Source: Pseudomonas triticicola (lineage in GTDB: Bacteria > Pseudomonadota > Gammaproteobacteria > Pseudomonadales > Pseudomonadaceae). Taken from it: a stretch of DNA of 64,000 nucleotides. Position 1 is the stretch's first letter. Every line of letters starts with the position of its first letter. Both the position numbers and the translations under genes were made by a program. The stretch lies in assembly GCF_019145375.1 (NCBI RefSeq), contig NZ_JAHSTX010000001.1, positions 2,641,001 to 2,705,000 of the forward strand. The letters are read 5' to 3'. This document shows positions 9,240 to 17,759 of this stretch, piece by piece. The notes beneath the pieces were generated by a model. The model ran no database searches. It was not told the origin of the DNA and was given only the letters and a program-made list of their open reading frames with translations.

Positions 9240-9751
9240 GCCGCTTTCAAACCCTGCAACCGTCGACCCTGAGCCGCGACGCTTTCGTCAAAGCCTTCGC
9301 CGACATCTACGAACATTCGCCATGGGTGGCCGAAAAGGCCTACGACCTCGGTGCGGACGCTTCGATCGACGAGATCGAAACCCTGCACCAGCGCATGAGC
9401 GATATCCTGTTGAGCGCCGATCATGCCAGCCAGCTGGCCCTGATCAACGCTCACCCGGACCTGGCCGGCAAAGCCGCCGTCCAGGGCCAACTGACCGAAG
9501 CCAGCACCAATGAACAGGCTGGCGCCGGTATTCACCAATGCACGGCCGAAGAGTTCCAGCGCTTCACCGAGCTGAACGACGCCTACAAAGCCAAGTTCAA
9601 GTTTCCCTTCATCATGGCGGTAAAAGGCAGCAACCGGCATCAGATCCTCGCGGCGTTCGAAACGCGCATCAACAATTCGGTGGAAGCCGAGTTCAAATGC
9701 GCGTTGGCGGAGATCAACAAGATTGCCCTGTTCCGTTTACTGACTCTTTAG
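9236..9751 (+). CDS. uraD: OHCU decarboxylase
   Basis: A 171-residue cytosolic enzyme that decarboxylates 2-oxo-4-hydroxy-4-carboxy-5-ureidoimidazoline to S-allantoin. Diagnostic are the A-H-P-D-L-A-G-K motif near residue 80, with its catalytic histidine, F-P-F-I-M-A-V-K-G near 123 and R-I-N-N-S near 143. The ATG at 9236 overlaps the puuE stop by four bases; an upstream in-frame start at 9167 would run into puuE and is less likely. Together with hiuH it makes urate breakdown stereospecific. Confidence 0.95.
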   Translation: MSRFQTLQPSTLSRDAFVKAFADIYEHSPWVAEKAYDLGADASIDEIETLHQRMSDILLSADHASQLALINAHPDLAGKAAVQGQLTEASTNEQAGAGIHQCTAEEFQRFTELNDAYKAKFKFPFIMAVKGSNRHQILAAFETRINNSVEAEFKCALAEINKIALFRLLTL

Positions 9752-9838
9752 CAAGCCTGGCCCGAGCGTGAATGAACGCGCAAACGCCCAGGGCCCTGCG
9801 AGCATCCCCAGCCAACTTATCAAAGGCAGACAAGAAGA

Positions 9839-10834
9839 ATGAAAGCTTACGCCGTACCTTTCGAAAAATACGTCAACCTGGCCGACGCCCGTCTGGGCAC
9901 CAAGATCATTTCGGTCACCGATGACTGGTTCGCAGACGCCAATCGTCTGTTCCAACCGACCCCGGCCGTATGGAAGGAGGGCGTGTTCGATGACAACGGC
10001 AAGTGGATGGACGGCTGGGAGTCGCGCCGCAAGCGCTTCGAAGGTTACGACAGCGCGGTGATCCGTCTGGGCGTACCGGGCTCGATCAAAGGCGTGGACA
10101 TCGACACTTCATTCTTCACCGGCAACTACCCGCCATCGGCCTCGCTGGAAGCGTGCTTCCTGGCCTCGGGCGAGCCCGATGAAAACACTCAGTGGACCGA
10201 AGTGCTGTCGGCCGTCGAGCTGCAGGGCAACAGCCACCACTACCATGAAATCAGCAACGACCAGGCGTTCAGTCACCTGCGTTTCAACATCTACCCGGAT
10301 GGCGGTGTGGCCCGTCTGCGCGTGTACGGCATTCCGTTCCGCGACTGGTCCGCTGTGGGCGACAACGAGCAAGTGGACTTGGCCGCAGCCCTCAATGGTG
10401 GCCGCGCCCTCGCCTGCTCCGACGAACACTTCGGCCGCATGAGCAACATCCTCAACCCGGGCCGTGGCATCAACATGGGCGACGGCTGGGAAACCGCACG
10501 TCGTCGTACGCCGGGCAATGACTGGGTAATCGTCGCCCTGGGTCATCCGGGCGAGATCGAGAAGATCGTCGTCGATACCCTGCACTTCAAAGGCAACTAC
10601 CCGGACACCTGCTCGATCCAGGGCGCGTTCGTCAAGGGCGGCACCGACAGCCAGATCGAAACCCAGTCGCTGTTCTGGCGCGAACTGCTGCCAAGCCAGA
10701 AGCTGGAAATGCACGCCGAACACACCTTCGTCGAGCAGATCAAGGCACTCGGCCTGATCACCCACATCCGCCTGAACGTGTTCCCGGATGGTGGCGTGAG
10801 TCGCCTGCGTGTATTGGGCAAGGTCGCTAAATAA
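9839..10834 (+). CDS. alc: Allantoicase
   Basis: A 331-residue enzyme that cleaves allantoate to ureidoglycolate and urea. The protein is built from two tandem homologous beta-sandwich repeats, visible as paired motifs: D-G-W-E-S-R-R-K-R at ~56 and D-G-W-E-T-A-R-R-R at ~217, F-F-T-G-N-Y-P and F-K-G-N-Y-P-D, and two copies of P-D-G-G-V-[AS]-R-L-R-V near residues 155 and 320. Length is typical. The ATG has GGCAGACAAGAAG upstream. It lies 87 bases after uraD in the same direction and is followed by a palindromic repeat. Confidence 0.96.
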   Translation: MKAYAVPFEKYVNLADARLGTKIISVTDDWFADANRLFQPTPAVWKEGVFDDNGKWMDGWESRRKRFEGYDSAVIRLGVPGSIKGVDIDTSFFTGNYPPSASLEACFLASGEPDENTQWTEVLSAVELQGNSHHYHEISNDQAFSHLRFNIYPDGGVARLRVYGIPFRDWSAVGDNEQVDLAAALNGGRALACSDEHFGRMSNILNPGRGINMGDGWETARRRTPGNDWVIVALGHPGEIEKIVVDTLHFKGNYPDTCSIQGAFVKGGTDSQIETQSLFWRELLPSQKLEMHAEHTFVEQIKALGLITHIRLNVFPDGGVSRLRVLGKVAK

Positions 10835-10843
10835 CACCGCAAT

Positions 10844-10952
10844 GATCGTTCCCACGCTCTGCGTGGGAACGCATCACTGGACGCTCTGCGTCCGCTTTGG
10901 ATGTGACGCGGAGCGTCACGGGCTGCACTCCCACGCAGAGCGTGGGAACGAT
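10844..10952. repeat. CGTTCCCACGC palindromic intergenic repeat
   Basis: GATCGTTCCCACGC at the left end is the exact inverse of GCGTGGGAACGATC at the right end. The inside contains further copies of the ACGCTCTGCGT palindrome. This class is widely dispersed between Pseudomonas genes. Here it sits inside the alc-allA operon and may form a stem that affects transcript decay. Confidence 0.85.
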
Positions 10953-10975
10953 CTCTCAACGAAAAGAAGAACAGC

Positions 10976-11479
10976 ATGCGCACATTGACGATTGAACCGC
11001 TGACCAAAGAAGCCTTCGCCCCTTTCGGTGACGTGATCGAAACCGACGGCAGCGATCACTTCATGATCAACAACGGTTCGACCATGCGCTTCCACAAACT
11101 GGCGACGGTCGAAACCGCTACGCCTGAGGACAACGCAATCATCAGCATTTTCCGCGCCGACGCGCAGGACATGCCGCTGACCGTTTGCATGCTGGAACGC
11201 CATCCGCTGGGCAGCCAGGCTTTCATTCCGCTGCTCGGCAACCCCTTTCTGATCGTGGTCGCGCCAGTTGGCGATGAACCTGTATCAGGCTTGGTCCGCG
11301 CCTTCGTCACCAACGGCAGGCAGGGCATCAATTACCATCGCGGCGTCTGGCACCACCCGGTGCTGACGATCGAAAAGCGGGATGACTTCCTGGTGGTTGA
11401 TCGCAGTGGCACAGGCAATAACTGCGATGAGCATTTTTTCAAAGAGGATGAGCGGTTGATCCTCGCCCCCCACCAATAA
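10976..11479 (+). CDS. allA: Ureidoglycolate lyase
   Basis: A 167-residue cupin-like enzyme that splits ureidoglycolate into glyoxylate and urea, the last step of the pathway. The chain shows the family's opening (L-T-K-E-A-F-A-P-F-G-D-V-I near residue 10), the C-x-L-E-R-H-P-L-G-S-Q-A segment near 73 and the Y-H-R-G-V-W-H-H-P motif near 119. The start has GAAAAGAAG upstream. It lies downstream of alc beyond a palindromic repeat and 52 bases before puuD, so it is probably in the same transcription unit. Confidence 0.95.
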   Translation: MRTLTIEPLTKEAFAPFGDVIETDGSDHFMINNGSTMRFHKLATVETATPEDNAIISIFRADAQDMPLTVCMLERHPLGSQAFIPLLGNPFLIVVAPVGDEPVSGLVRAFVTNGRQGINYHRGVWHHPVLTIEKRDDFLVVDRSGTGNNCDEHFFKEDERLILAPHQ

Positions 11480-11530
11480 GAGAAGGTCTGATCACTCGAC
11501 AACAAGAGTGACAGGCGAGAGGTAAAGACT

Positions 11531-12844
11531 GTGGAAGCACATCTGTTGGAATGGCTGAACCTGAGCGTGCGCTGGGTTCACATGATCACTGGCGTGGCCT
11601 GGATCGGCGCGTCGTTCTACTTCGTCTGGCTGGAGAACAACCTCAACCGCGTCAACCCGAAAACCGGTCTGGCCGGTGATCTGTGGGCAATCCACGGCGG
11701 CGGCATCTACCACCTGGAAAAATACAAACTGGCCCCACCGTCCATGCCGGACAACCTGCACTGGTTCAAGTGGGAAGCCTACTTCACCTGGATGTCGGGG
11801 ATCGCGCTGCTGTGCGTGGTGTTCTACTCCAATCCGGTGCTCTACCTCGTCGCACCCGGCAGCGGCCTCAGCGGTCCTGAAGGCGTGGCCATCGGTATCG
11901 GCTCGCTGATCGTCGGCTGGTTCGTCTACGACTTCCTCTGCGATTCGGCCCTGGGCAAGAAACCCGCCCTGCTCGGCTTTATCCTGTTCGTCCTGATCAT
12001 TGCCGCCGCCTATGGCTTCAGCAAAGTGTTCAGCGGTCGTGGTGCGTACCTGCACGTCGGCGCGATCATCGGCACCATCATGGTCGGCAACGTGTTCCGC
12101 ATCATCATGCCGGCGCAACGGGCACTGGTCGCGGCGATCGCCGAGAACCGTACGCCTGATCCGGCCCTGCCGGCCAAGGGCCTGCTGCGTTCGCGTCACA
12201 ACAACTACTTCACCCTGCCAGTGCTGTTCATCATGATCAGCAACCACTTCCCGAGCACTTACGGCAGCCAGTACAACTGGTTGATCCTCGCCGGGATCGC
12301 GGTGTTGGCGGTATTGGTGCGTCACTACTTCAACACTCGTCACGACAGCCACAAGTTTGCCTGGACCCTGCCGGTGGCAGCGGTGGGCATGATCTGCCTG
12401 GCCTACGTCACCGGCCCGACGCCGATGTCGACTGCACCTGAAGTGGCCAAGGCACCGGCGAAAATCGAGTACCAACCGCTGCCGGAAACGGCACTGGGCG
12501 GTGGCGCGAAACCGGCCGAAGCGGCGCAATCTGCGGCACCCGCAGCCCCTGCGGCGGCACCCGCGCAAGCCTCGAATGCCGGCCCCGGTTTCGACAAAGT
12601 GCACAACGTGATTCAGGAGCGTTGCACGGTGTGCCACTCGTCCAAGCCAACCAGCCCGTTGTTCAGCGCAGCCCCGGCCGGTGTGATGTTCGACACCCCC
12701 GAGCAGATTCGCCAGAACGCGGCGCGCATTCAGGCGCAAGCCATCACCACGCAGATCATGCCACTGGGCAACATCACCCAGATGACCCAGCAGGAACGTG
12801 ACCTGATCGGTGCCTGGATTGCCCAGGGAGCGCAGACCAATTAA
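11531..12844 (+). CDS. puuD: Membrane urate hydroxylase with C-terminal cytochrome c domain
   Basis: A 437-residue enzyme that oxidises urate to 5-hydroxyisourate using the respiratory chain rather than oxygen-to-peroxide uricase. Residues 1-300 have about eight hydrophobic segments (the DUF989/PuuD region, with W-I-G-A-S-F-Y near 25). An alanine/proline-rich linker follows at ~320-350. A C-terminal cytochrome c domain carries C-T-V-C-H at 365-369 and a later methionine (Q-I-M-P-L-G) as likely axial ligand. It starts at GTG 11531 with GAGAGGTAAAG upstream. Electrons probably leave through the heme to the terminal oxidases. It supplies the substrate of HiuH. Confidence 0.95.
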   Translation: MEAHLLEWLNLSVRWVHMITGVAWIGASFYFVWLENNLNRVNPKTGLAGDLWAIHGGGIYHLEKYKLAPPSMPDNLHWFKWEAYFTWMSGIALLCVVFYSNPVLYLVAPGSGLSGPEGVAIGIGSLIVGWFVYDFLCDSALGKKPALLGFILFVLIIAAAYGFSKVFSGRGAYLHVGAIIGTIMVGNVFRIIMPAQRALVAAIAENRTPDPALPAKGLLRSRHNNYFTLPVLFIMISNHFPSTYGSQYNWLILAGIAVLAVLVRHYFNTRHDSHKFAWTLPVAAVGMICLAYVTGPTPMSTAPEVAKAPAKIEYQPLPETALGGGAKPAEAAQSAAPAAPAAAPAQASNAGPGFDKVHNVIQERCTVCHSSKPTSPLFSAAPAGVMFDTPEQIRQNAARIQAQAITTQIMPLGNITQMTQQERDLIGAWIAQGAQTN

Positions 12845-12856
12845 TCGTTGAAAGCA

Positions 12857-12910
12857 TCGCGAGCAGGCTCACGCCTACAGAGATCCTGTGGGAGCGAGCC
12901 TGCTCGCGAA
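12857..12910. repeat. GCGAGCCTGCTCGC-class palindromic repeat
   Basis: Inverted copies of the Pseudomonas GTGGGAGCGAGCCTGCTCGCGAA element, the left copy slightly degenerate. It fills part of the puuD-permease gap. Confidence 0.8.
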
Positions 12911-13006
12911 TGGCCGCCGCAACGCGGTCTCCCCTGATGCAAAGAAACAGCTGCAAGCAACCCGGCAGCTGTTAATCACAAGAATAAAAAAGATCCGAGG
13001 TGTTGC

Positions 13007-14359
13007 ATGTCCGAGCTGTCCAAAGCGCGCATCCCCGACGCACCCGCCATTCAGCGTTTGCCCCTTTTGCAACTGATCCTGGTCGGTCTGCAACATGTTC
13101 TGCTGATGTACGGCGGTGCCATCGCGGTGCCGCTGATCATCGGACAGGCCGCTGGCCTGAGTCGTGAAGAAATCGCCTTCCTGATCAACGCCGACCTGCT
13201 CGTCGCCGGCATCGCCACTATCGTGCAGTCGCTCGGCATCGGCCCGATGGGCATTCGCATGCCGGTGATGATGGGTGCCAGTTTCGCTGCGGTCGGCAGC
13301 ATGGTGGCCATGGCCGGCATGCCCGGCATCGGTCTGCAAGGCATCTTTGGTGCGACGATAGCTGCCGGTTTCTTCGGCATGCTGATCGCGCCGTTCATGT
13401 CCAAGGTCGTGCGTTTCTTCCCGCCGCTGGTGACCGGCACGGTCATCACCTCGATCGGTTTATCGTTGTTCCCCGTGGCCGTGAACTGGGCCGGAGGCGG
13501 TGTCGAAGCCGCGCAATTCGGTTCGCCGATTTACCTGGCCATCGCCGCGCTGGTGTTGGCCACCATCCTGTTGGTTCACCGCTTCATGCGCGGATTCTGG
13601 GTCAACATTTCGGTGCTGATCGGCATGTGCCTGGGCTATGTATTGTGCGGCGTGATCGGCATGGTCGACCTCAGCGGCATGGCCAGCGCACCGTGGATTC
13701 AGTTCGTCACCCCGTTGCATTTCGGCATGCCGAAATTCGAGCTGGCGCCGATTCTGTCGATGTGTCTGGTGGTGGTGATCATCTTCGTCGAGTCCACCGG
13801 GATGTTCCTCGCGCTGGGCAAGATCACCGGCCAGGAAGTCTGCCCGCGCATGCTCCGTCGTGGCTTGTTGTGCGACGCCGGCGCCTCGTTCTTCGCCGGT
13901 TTCTTCAACACCTTCACCCACTCCTCGTTCGCGCAGAACATCGGCCTGGTGCAGATGACCGGTGTGCGCTGCCGTTCGGTGACCATCGTTGCCGGCGGTC
14001 TACTGATCGTCCTCAGCCTGTTGCCGAAAGCGGCGTTTCTGGTGGCATCGATTCCACCGGCGGTGCTGGGCGGCGCGGCGATTGCGATGTTCGGCATGGT
14101 CGCCGCGACTGGCATCAAGATCCTCCAGGAGGCGGACATCGGTGACCGCCGCAATCAGCTGCTGGTCGCGGTGAGCATCGGTATGGGCCTGATCCCGGTG
14201 GTACGTCCGGAATTCTTCGCCCACCTGCCGCTGTGGATGAGCCCGATCACCCACAGCGGCATCGCCATGGCCACCCTTAGCGCGCTGACGCTGAACCTGC
14301 TGTTCAACATCCTCGGCGGCAAGGAGCGTGCGGCGATCAATGATTGCCATGCGCACTGA
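13007..14359 (+). CDS. NCS2/NAT-family urate or xanthine permease
   Basis: A 450-residue inner-membrane symporter of the nucleobase-ascorbate transporter family with about 12-14 hydrophobic segments. It carries the NAT signature Q-N-I-G-L-x-x-M-T-G-V-x-x-R near residue 309 and the Q-H-V-L-x-M-Y-G-G motif near 29. The N-terminal half resembles UacT/UacP-type urate-xanthine carriers, and its place after puuD supports urate as substrate. Start ATG at 13007 has GATCCGAGG upstream. It is a different NAT subbranch from the permease at the start of the window. Confidence 0.92.
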   Translation: MSELSKARIPDAPAIQRLPLLQLILVGLQHVLLMYGGAIAVPLIIGQAAGLSREEIAFLINADLLVAGIATIVQSLGIGPMGIRMPVMMGASFAAVGSMVAMAGMPGIGLQGIFGATIAAGFFGMLIAPFMSKVVRFFPPLVTGTVITSIGLSLFPVAVNWAGGGVEAAQFGSPIYLAIAALVLATILLVHRFMRGFWVNISVLIGMCLGYVLCGVIGMVDLSGMASAPWIQFVTPLHFGMPKFELAPILSMCLVVVIIFVESTGMFLALGKITGQEVCPRMLRRGLLCDAGASFFAGFFNTFTHSSFAQNIGLVQMTGVRCRSVTIVAGGLLIVLSLLPKAAFLVASIPPAVLGGAAIAMFGMVAATGIKILQEADIGDRRNQLLVAVSIGMGLIPVVRPEFFAHLPLWMSPITHSGIAMATLSALTLNLLFNILGGKERAAINDCHAH

Positions 14360-14378
14360 TTGAAACCACCACACCACC

Positions 14379-14469
14379 TGTGGGAGCGAGCCTGCTCGCG
14401 AAAGCGCTGTGTCATTCAACATTGATGGCGACTGACACAACCGCTTCGCGAGCAGGCTCGCTCCCACAG
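14379..14469. repeat. Paired inverted REP-type element
   Basis: Two full inverted copies of GTGGGAGCGAGCCTGCTCGCGAA about 45 bases apart, able to form one long stem. It lies between the urate permease and the outer-membrane channel gene. Confidence 0.88.
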
Positions 14470-14521
14470 GGACTACGCAACTGCTTGTGCCTCAAACAAT
14501 AAAAACAACAGGGAGCAACAG

Positions 14522-15307
14522 ATGATCCGCACGCAAAGCAACGTTCTGTTGAGTGGCGGCCTGCTGGCCGCGAGTCAGGCCATGGCCGGCGATCTGCTGC
14601 TGTGGCAGAGCAACAGCCTCAGCTATCTGTACGGCAAGAACTTCGCGATCAACCCGTCGTATCAGCAGACGGTCACCTTCGAGTACGCCGACAAGTGGAA
14701 GTACGGCGACAACTTTCTGTTCGTCGACAAGATCTTCTACAACGGCAAGGAGGACCCGAACAAAGGTCCGCACACCTTCTACGGCGAGTTCACCCCGCGC
14801 CTGTCGTTCGGCAAGATCCTTGATCGCAAGATCGAGTTCGGCCCGATCAAGGATGTGCTGCTGGCAATGACCTACGAGTACGGCGAAGGCGAAAGCGAGG
14901 CCTACCTGATCGGTCCCGGCTTCGACCTCAAAGTGCCCGGCTTCAACTACGTCACCCTGAACATTTTCCGCCGCCAGACCGAAGGCCCGCGGCCCGGCGA
15001 CGGTGTCTGGCAGATCACCCCCGCATGGTCCTACAGTTTCCCGCTGGGCAATTCCGATGTGCTGATCGACGGCTACCTCGACTGGGTCGTCGACAACGAC
15101 GAAAACTCACGCGGCACCTACCACGCTAACCTGCACATCAATCCGCAGATCAAATACGACCTCGGCAAAGCCCTGGGCTGGAGTCAGAAGCAAGTGTACG
15201 TCGGCACTGAGTACAGCTTCTGGAAGAACAAATACGGCATTGAAAACAGCCACTCGTTCGATACCAACCAGAACACTGCCAGCCTGCTGCTGAAGGTGCA
15301 CTTCTGA
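14522..15307 (+). CDS. Tsx/OmpK-type outer-membrane channel, copy 1
   Basis: A 261-residue outer-membrane beta-barrel of the nucleoside-specific channel (Tsx/OmpK) family. An N-terminal signal peptide ends at about A-M-A-G. The mature part has alternating beta strands, the W-K-Y-G-D-N-F-L-F motif near 61 and a terminal aromatic F in K-V-H-F, as required for barrel assembly. Given the preceding urate permease, it probably admits urate, nucleosides or related purines. GGGAG lies upstream of the ATG. It is a paralogue of the gene at 15679. Confidence 0.88.
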   Translation: MIRTQSNVLLSGGLLAASQAMAGDLLLWQSNSLSYLYGKNFAINPSYQQTVTFEYADKWKYGDNFLFVDKIFYNGKEDPNKGPHTFYGEFTPRLSFGKILDRKIEFGPIKDVLLAMTYEYGEGESEAYLIGPGFDLKVPGFNYVTLNIFRRQTEGPRPGDGVWQITPAWSYSFPLGNSDVLIDGYLDWVVDNDENSRGTYHANLHINPQIKYDLGKALGWSQKQVYVGTEYSFWKNKYGIENSHSFDTNQNTASLLLKVHF

Positions 15308-15678
15308 AATGGCCCGCAACCGTGCGCCATGCCTGTCGTCGGTGCTCTGTTGCGGGGCACTTGAGCCTTGGCCGAGGAGTCAGTATTCTCCGCGGCCTTC
15401 CGAATTCGCTCTAAAAAAAAGCCCGAATTCAATTTCTGACCGAAAAGCCAACTTATCCCGGCTGCGGTCAGTCCTGAGGCATCCCGAAAACACGCTCGTC
15501 GACTGTTTTTCAGCAGCCGAACGGGCGTTTTTTGGTTTTTCGAAAGCCTTGGCGCAGCTTTTGCTACCAGCATTCAAAGCTGACCGATCGGATGAAATTT
15601 GCGGTACGAAAAAAGGCGCCACATCAGAGCGCCGAACTTAAAAAAATAACGTGGAACACCTACTTTGGGAGCAACCGA
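15308..15678. other. Intergenic region between the two channel genes
   Basis: 371 bases with no credible gene. It contains a T-rich stretch after 15528 that could end transcription of copy 1 and a short inverted repeat at 15616-15634 (GGCGC/GCGCC) just before copy 2. No recognised riboswitch or clear promoter was seen. Confidence 0.5.
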
Positions 15679-16464
15679 ATGAAACGTATGTGCACCAGCC
15701 TGATGCTGGCCGGATCGATGTTCGCCGGCGGCCAGGCGATGGCCGAAGGCCTGCTGCAGTGGCAGAACAACAGCCTGACCTACCTGTATGGCAAGGACTT
15801 CCAGGTCAACCCGCGCATTCAGCAGACCGTGACCTTCGAGCACGCCGATGCCTGGAAGTATGGGGACAACTTCCTGTTCATCGACAAGATCTTCTACAAC
15901 GGCAAGGATGATGGCGGCGTCGGCTCCAACACCTACTACGGCGAGCTCAGCCCGCGCCTGTCGTTCGGCAAGATCTTCGATCAGAAACTGGCCTTCGGCC
16001 CGGTGACTGACGTGTTGCTGGCCATGACCTACGAGTTCGGTGAAGGCGATACCGAGTCGTACCTGATCGGTCCGGGCTTCGACCTGGCGATTCCAGGCTT
16101 CGACTACTTCCAGCTGAACTTCTACCAGCGTCACACCCAGGGCGCACGCGCCGGTGACAATGTCTGGCAGATCACCCCGGTCTGGTCCTACACCATCCCG
16201 GTGGGCAAATCGAACATCCTCATCGACGGCTTCATGGACTGGGTGGTCGACAACGACTCCAATTCCAAGGGCGACTACCACGCCAACCTGCACTTCAACC
16301 CGCAGGTCAAATACGACCTGGGCAAGGCGCTGAATTTCGGCGAGAAGCAGTTGTATGTCGGTGTGGAGTACGACTACTGGTCGGACAAGTACGGGATCAA
16401 GGACAGCCGGTACTTCAAGACCGATCAGAGCACCACAAGCTTCCTGGTGAAGTTCCACTTCTGA
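15679..16464 (+). CDS. Tsx/OmpK-type outer-membrane channel, copy 2
   Basis: A second 261-residue member of the same beta-barrel family, clearly a paralogue of the gene at 14522 by shared motifs (Y-L-Y-G-K-[DN]-F near residue 32, W-K-Y-G-D-N-F-L-F, D-W-V-V-D-N-D, Y-H-A-N-L-H). It has a signal peptide ending near A-M-A-E and a C-terminal phenylalanine. The ATG at 15679 gives the same length as copy 1 and a proper signal peptide; the reading frame extends upstream to 15532 without one. Its long private leader suggests separate regulation. Confidence 0.88.
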   Translation: MKRMCTSLMLAGSMFAGGQAMAEGLLQWQNNSLTYLYGKDFQVNPRIQQTVTFEHADAWKYGDNFLFIDKIFYNGKDDGGVGSNTYYGELSPRLSFGKIFDQKLAFGPVTDVLLAMTYEFGEGDTESYLIGPGFDLAIPGFDYFQLNFYQRHTQGARAGDNVWQITPVWSYTIPVGKSNILIDGFMDWVVDNDSNSKGDYHANLHFNPQVKYDLGKALNFGEKQLYVGVEYDYWSDKYGIKDSRYFKTDQSTTSFLVKFHF

Positions 16465-16473
16465 CCCTGAAAG

Positions 16474-16540
16474 CTTCGCGAGCAGGCTCGCTCCCACATT
16501 CAGACCGAGTTCCAATGTGGGAGCGAGCCTGCTCGCGAAG
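16474..16540. repeat. Paired inverted REP-type element
   Basis: CTTCGCGAGCAGGCTCGCTC and its inverse copy separated by about 27 bases, between the convergent channel and patatin genes. It may also act as a bidirectional transcript end. Confidence 0.88.
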
Positions 16541-16555
16541 GCCGCGCCGCAAATG

Positions 16556-17725
16556 TCAGGCTGAAACCGCTTCGGAAATCCGCAAAAACCGGCAAAGCTC
16601 CTCGCGCTTGGCCAGCGCATCCCGCCGCCCCAACTCGATCAACTCGCTGCAATACCCCGCCTCGAACAGCAGGTAACTGAGCACCCCCGCCCCGCTCGTC
16701 TTCGTCGCCCCCGGACCGCGCAGAAACAGGCGCAACGCTGCTGGCAGTTCCTGGCGATGCCGCGCGGCGATTTCGTCGATCGGCTGACTCGGCGCAATCA
16801 CCAGCACTTCCACCGGCGCCACACCCAACGCGCGGGTTGGCGTGCCGGCCGGGAGCAAATGACTGAACTGATTCAGACGCTGCAGCAGCTCGATATCGCT
16901 CTCCAGACTGTCGATAAACGTGCTGTTGAGCATGTGCCCGCCAATCTGCGCCAGCGTCGGTTGCTGGCCGCTGTAGGCGCGCTCCAGCGGCTGCTGCGGA
17001 TCAACGCCGCGCGGGTTGCCGCTGACGCCCACCACCAACACGCGACTGGCACCCAGATGCAGCGCCGGGCTGATCGGCGCCGACTGGCGCACGGCGCCGT
17101 CACCGAAATACTCCTCACCGATTTTCACCGGCGCGAACAAAAGCGGGATCGCCGAACTGGCCAACAGGTGATCGACCGACAATTGCGTCGGCACACCAAT
17201 GCGGCGGTGCCGCAGCCAGGCGTCAATCGTGCCGCCGCCCTGATAGAACGTCACCGCTTGCCCCGATTCGTAGCCGAACGCGGTCACCGCCACCGCATGC
17301 AATTGCTTGCGCGCGATGGATTCGGCGATGCCGGGCAGGTGCAGTTTTTCCTCGAGCAGTTCGCGCAGCGGCGAACTGTTGAGCAGTGCCACCGGCATCT
17401 GCCGACCGAGGCCGAGCAGGCTGTGGCTGACGAAACGGCTGGCCTGATGGACCACGCCCGGCCAGTCGCTGCGCAGCACGCGGTGGCTGCGAAAGCCCTG
17501 CCAGAACTGGGTCAGGCGTTCGATGGCGGCGCGAAAATCCGTGGCGCCACTGGCCAGGCTGACCGCATTGATCGCCCCGGCCGAGGTGCCGACGATCACC
17601 GGAAACGGATTGTCCGCGCCGACCGGCAGCAACTCGGCAATCGCCGCCAGCACCCCGACCTGATAAGCCGCCCGAGCCCCGCCGCCGGAAAGAATCAAAC
17701 CTGTGACCGGTTCAGCAGGACTCAT
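16556..17725 (-). CDS. Patatin-like phospholipase
   Basis: A 389-residue protein of the patatin/RssA family of serine lipid hydrolases. The oxyanion-hole loop G-G-G-A-R-A-A-Y is near residue 15, the nucleophile elbow G-T-S-A-G-A near 47 and the catalytic aspartate in F-G-D-G-A near 208. No signal peptide is seen, so it is probably cytoplasmic. Start ATG at 17725 has GGAG upstream. It lies 34 bases downstream of the lipid A acyltransferase gene on the same strand and may share its transcript, consistent with a role in membrane lipid turnover. Confidence 0.9.
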   Translation of the reverse strand: MSPAEPVTGLILSGGGARAAYQVGVLAAIAELLPVGADNPFPVIVGTSAGAINAVSLASGATDFRAAIERLTQFWQGFRSHRVLRSDWPGVVHQASRFVSHSLLGLGRQMPVALLNSSPLRELLEEKLHLPGIAESIARKQLHAVAVTAFGYESGQAVTFYQGGGTIDAWLRHRRIGVPTQLSVDHLLASSAIPLLFAPVKIGEEYFGDGAVRQSAPISPALHLGASRVLVVGVSGNPRGVDPQQPLERAYSGQQPTLAQIGGHMLNSTFIDSLESDIELLQRLNQFSHLLPAGTPTRALGVAPVEVLVIAPSQPIDEIAARHRQELPAALRLFLRGPGATKTSGAGVLSYLLFEAGYCSELIELGRRDALAKREELCRFLRISEAVSA

Positions 17726-17759
17726 CGCAACACTCCACGGTGCTTGTCAGATCGGCTAA

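Noticed and set aside
15616..15634. Terminator-like GGCGC/GCGCC stem before the second channel gene
   Set aside because: The T run is on the minus strand, where no gene ends. Its position in the leader suggests structure, but the evidence is too weak for a terminator call.
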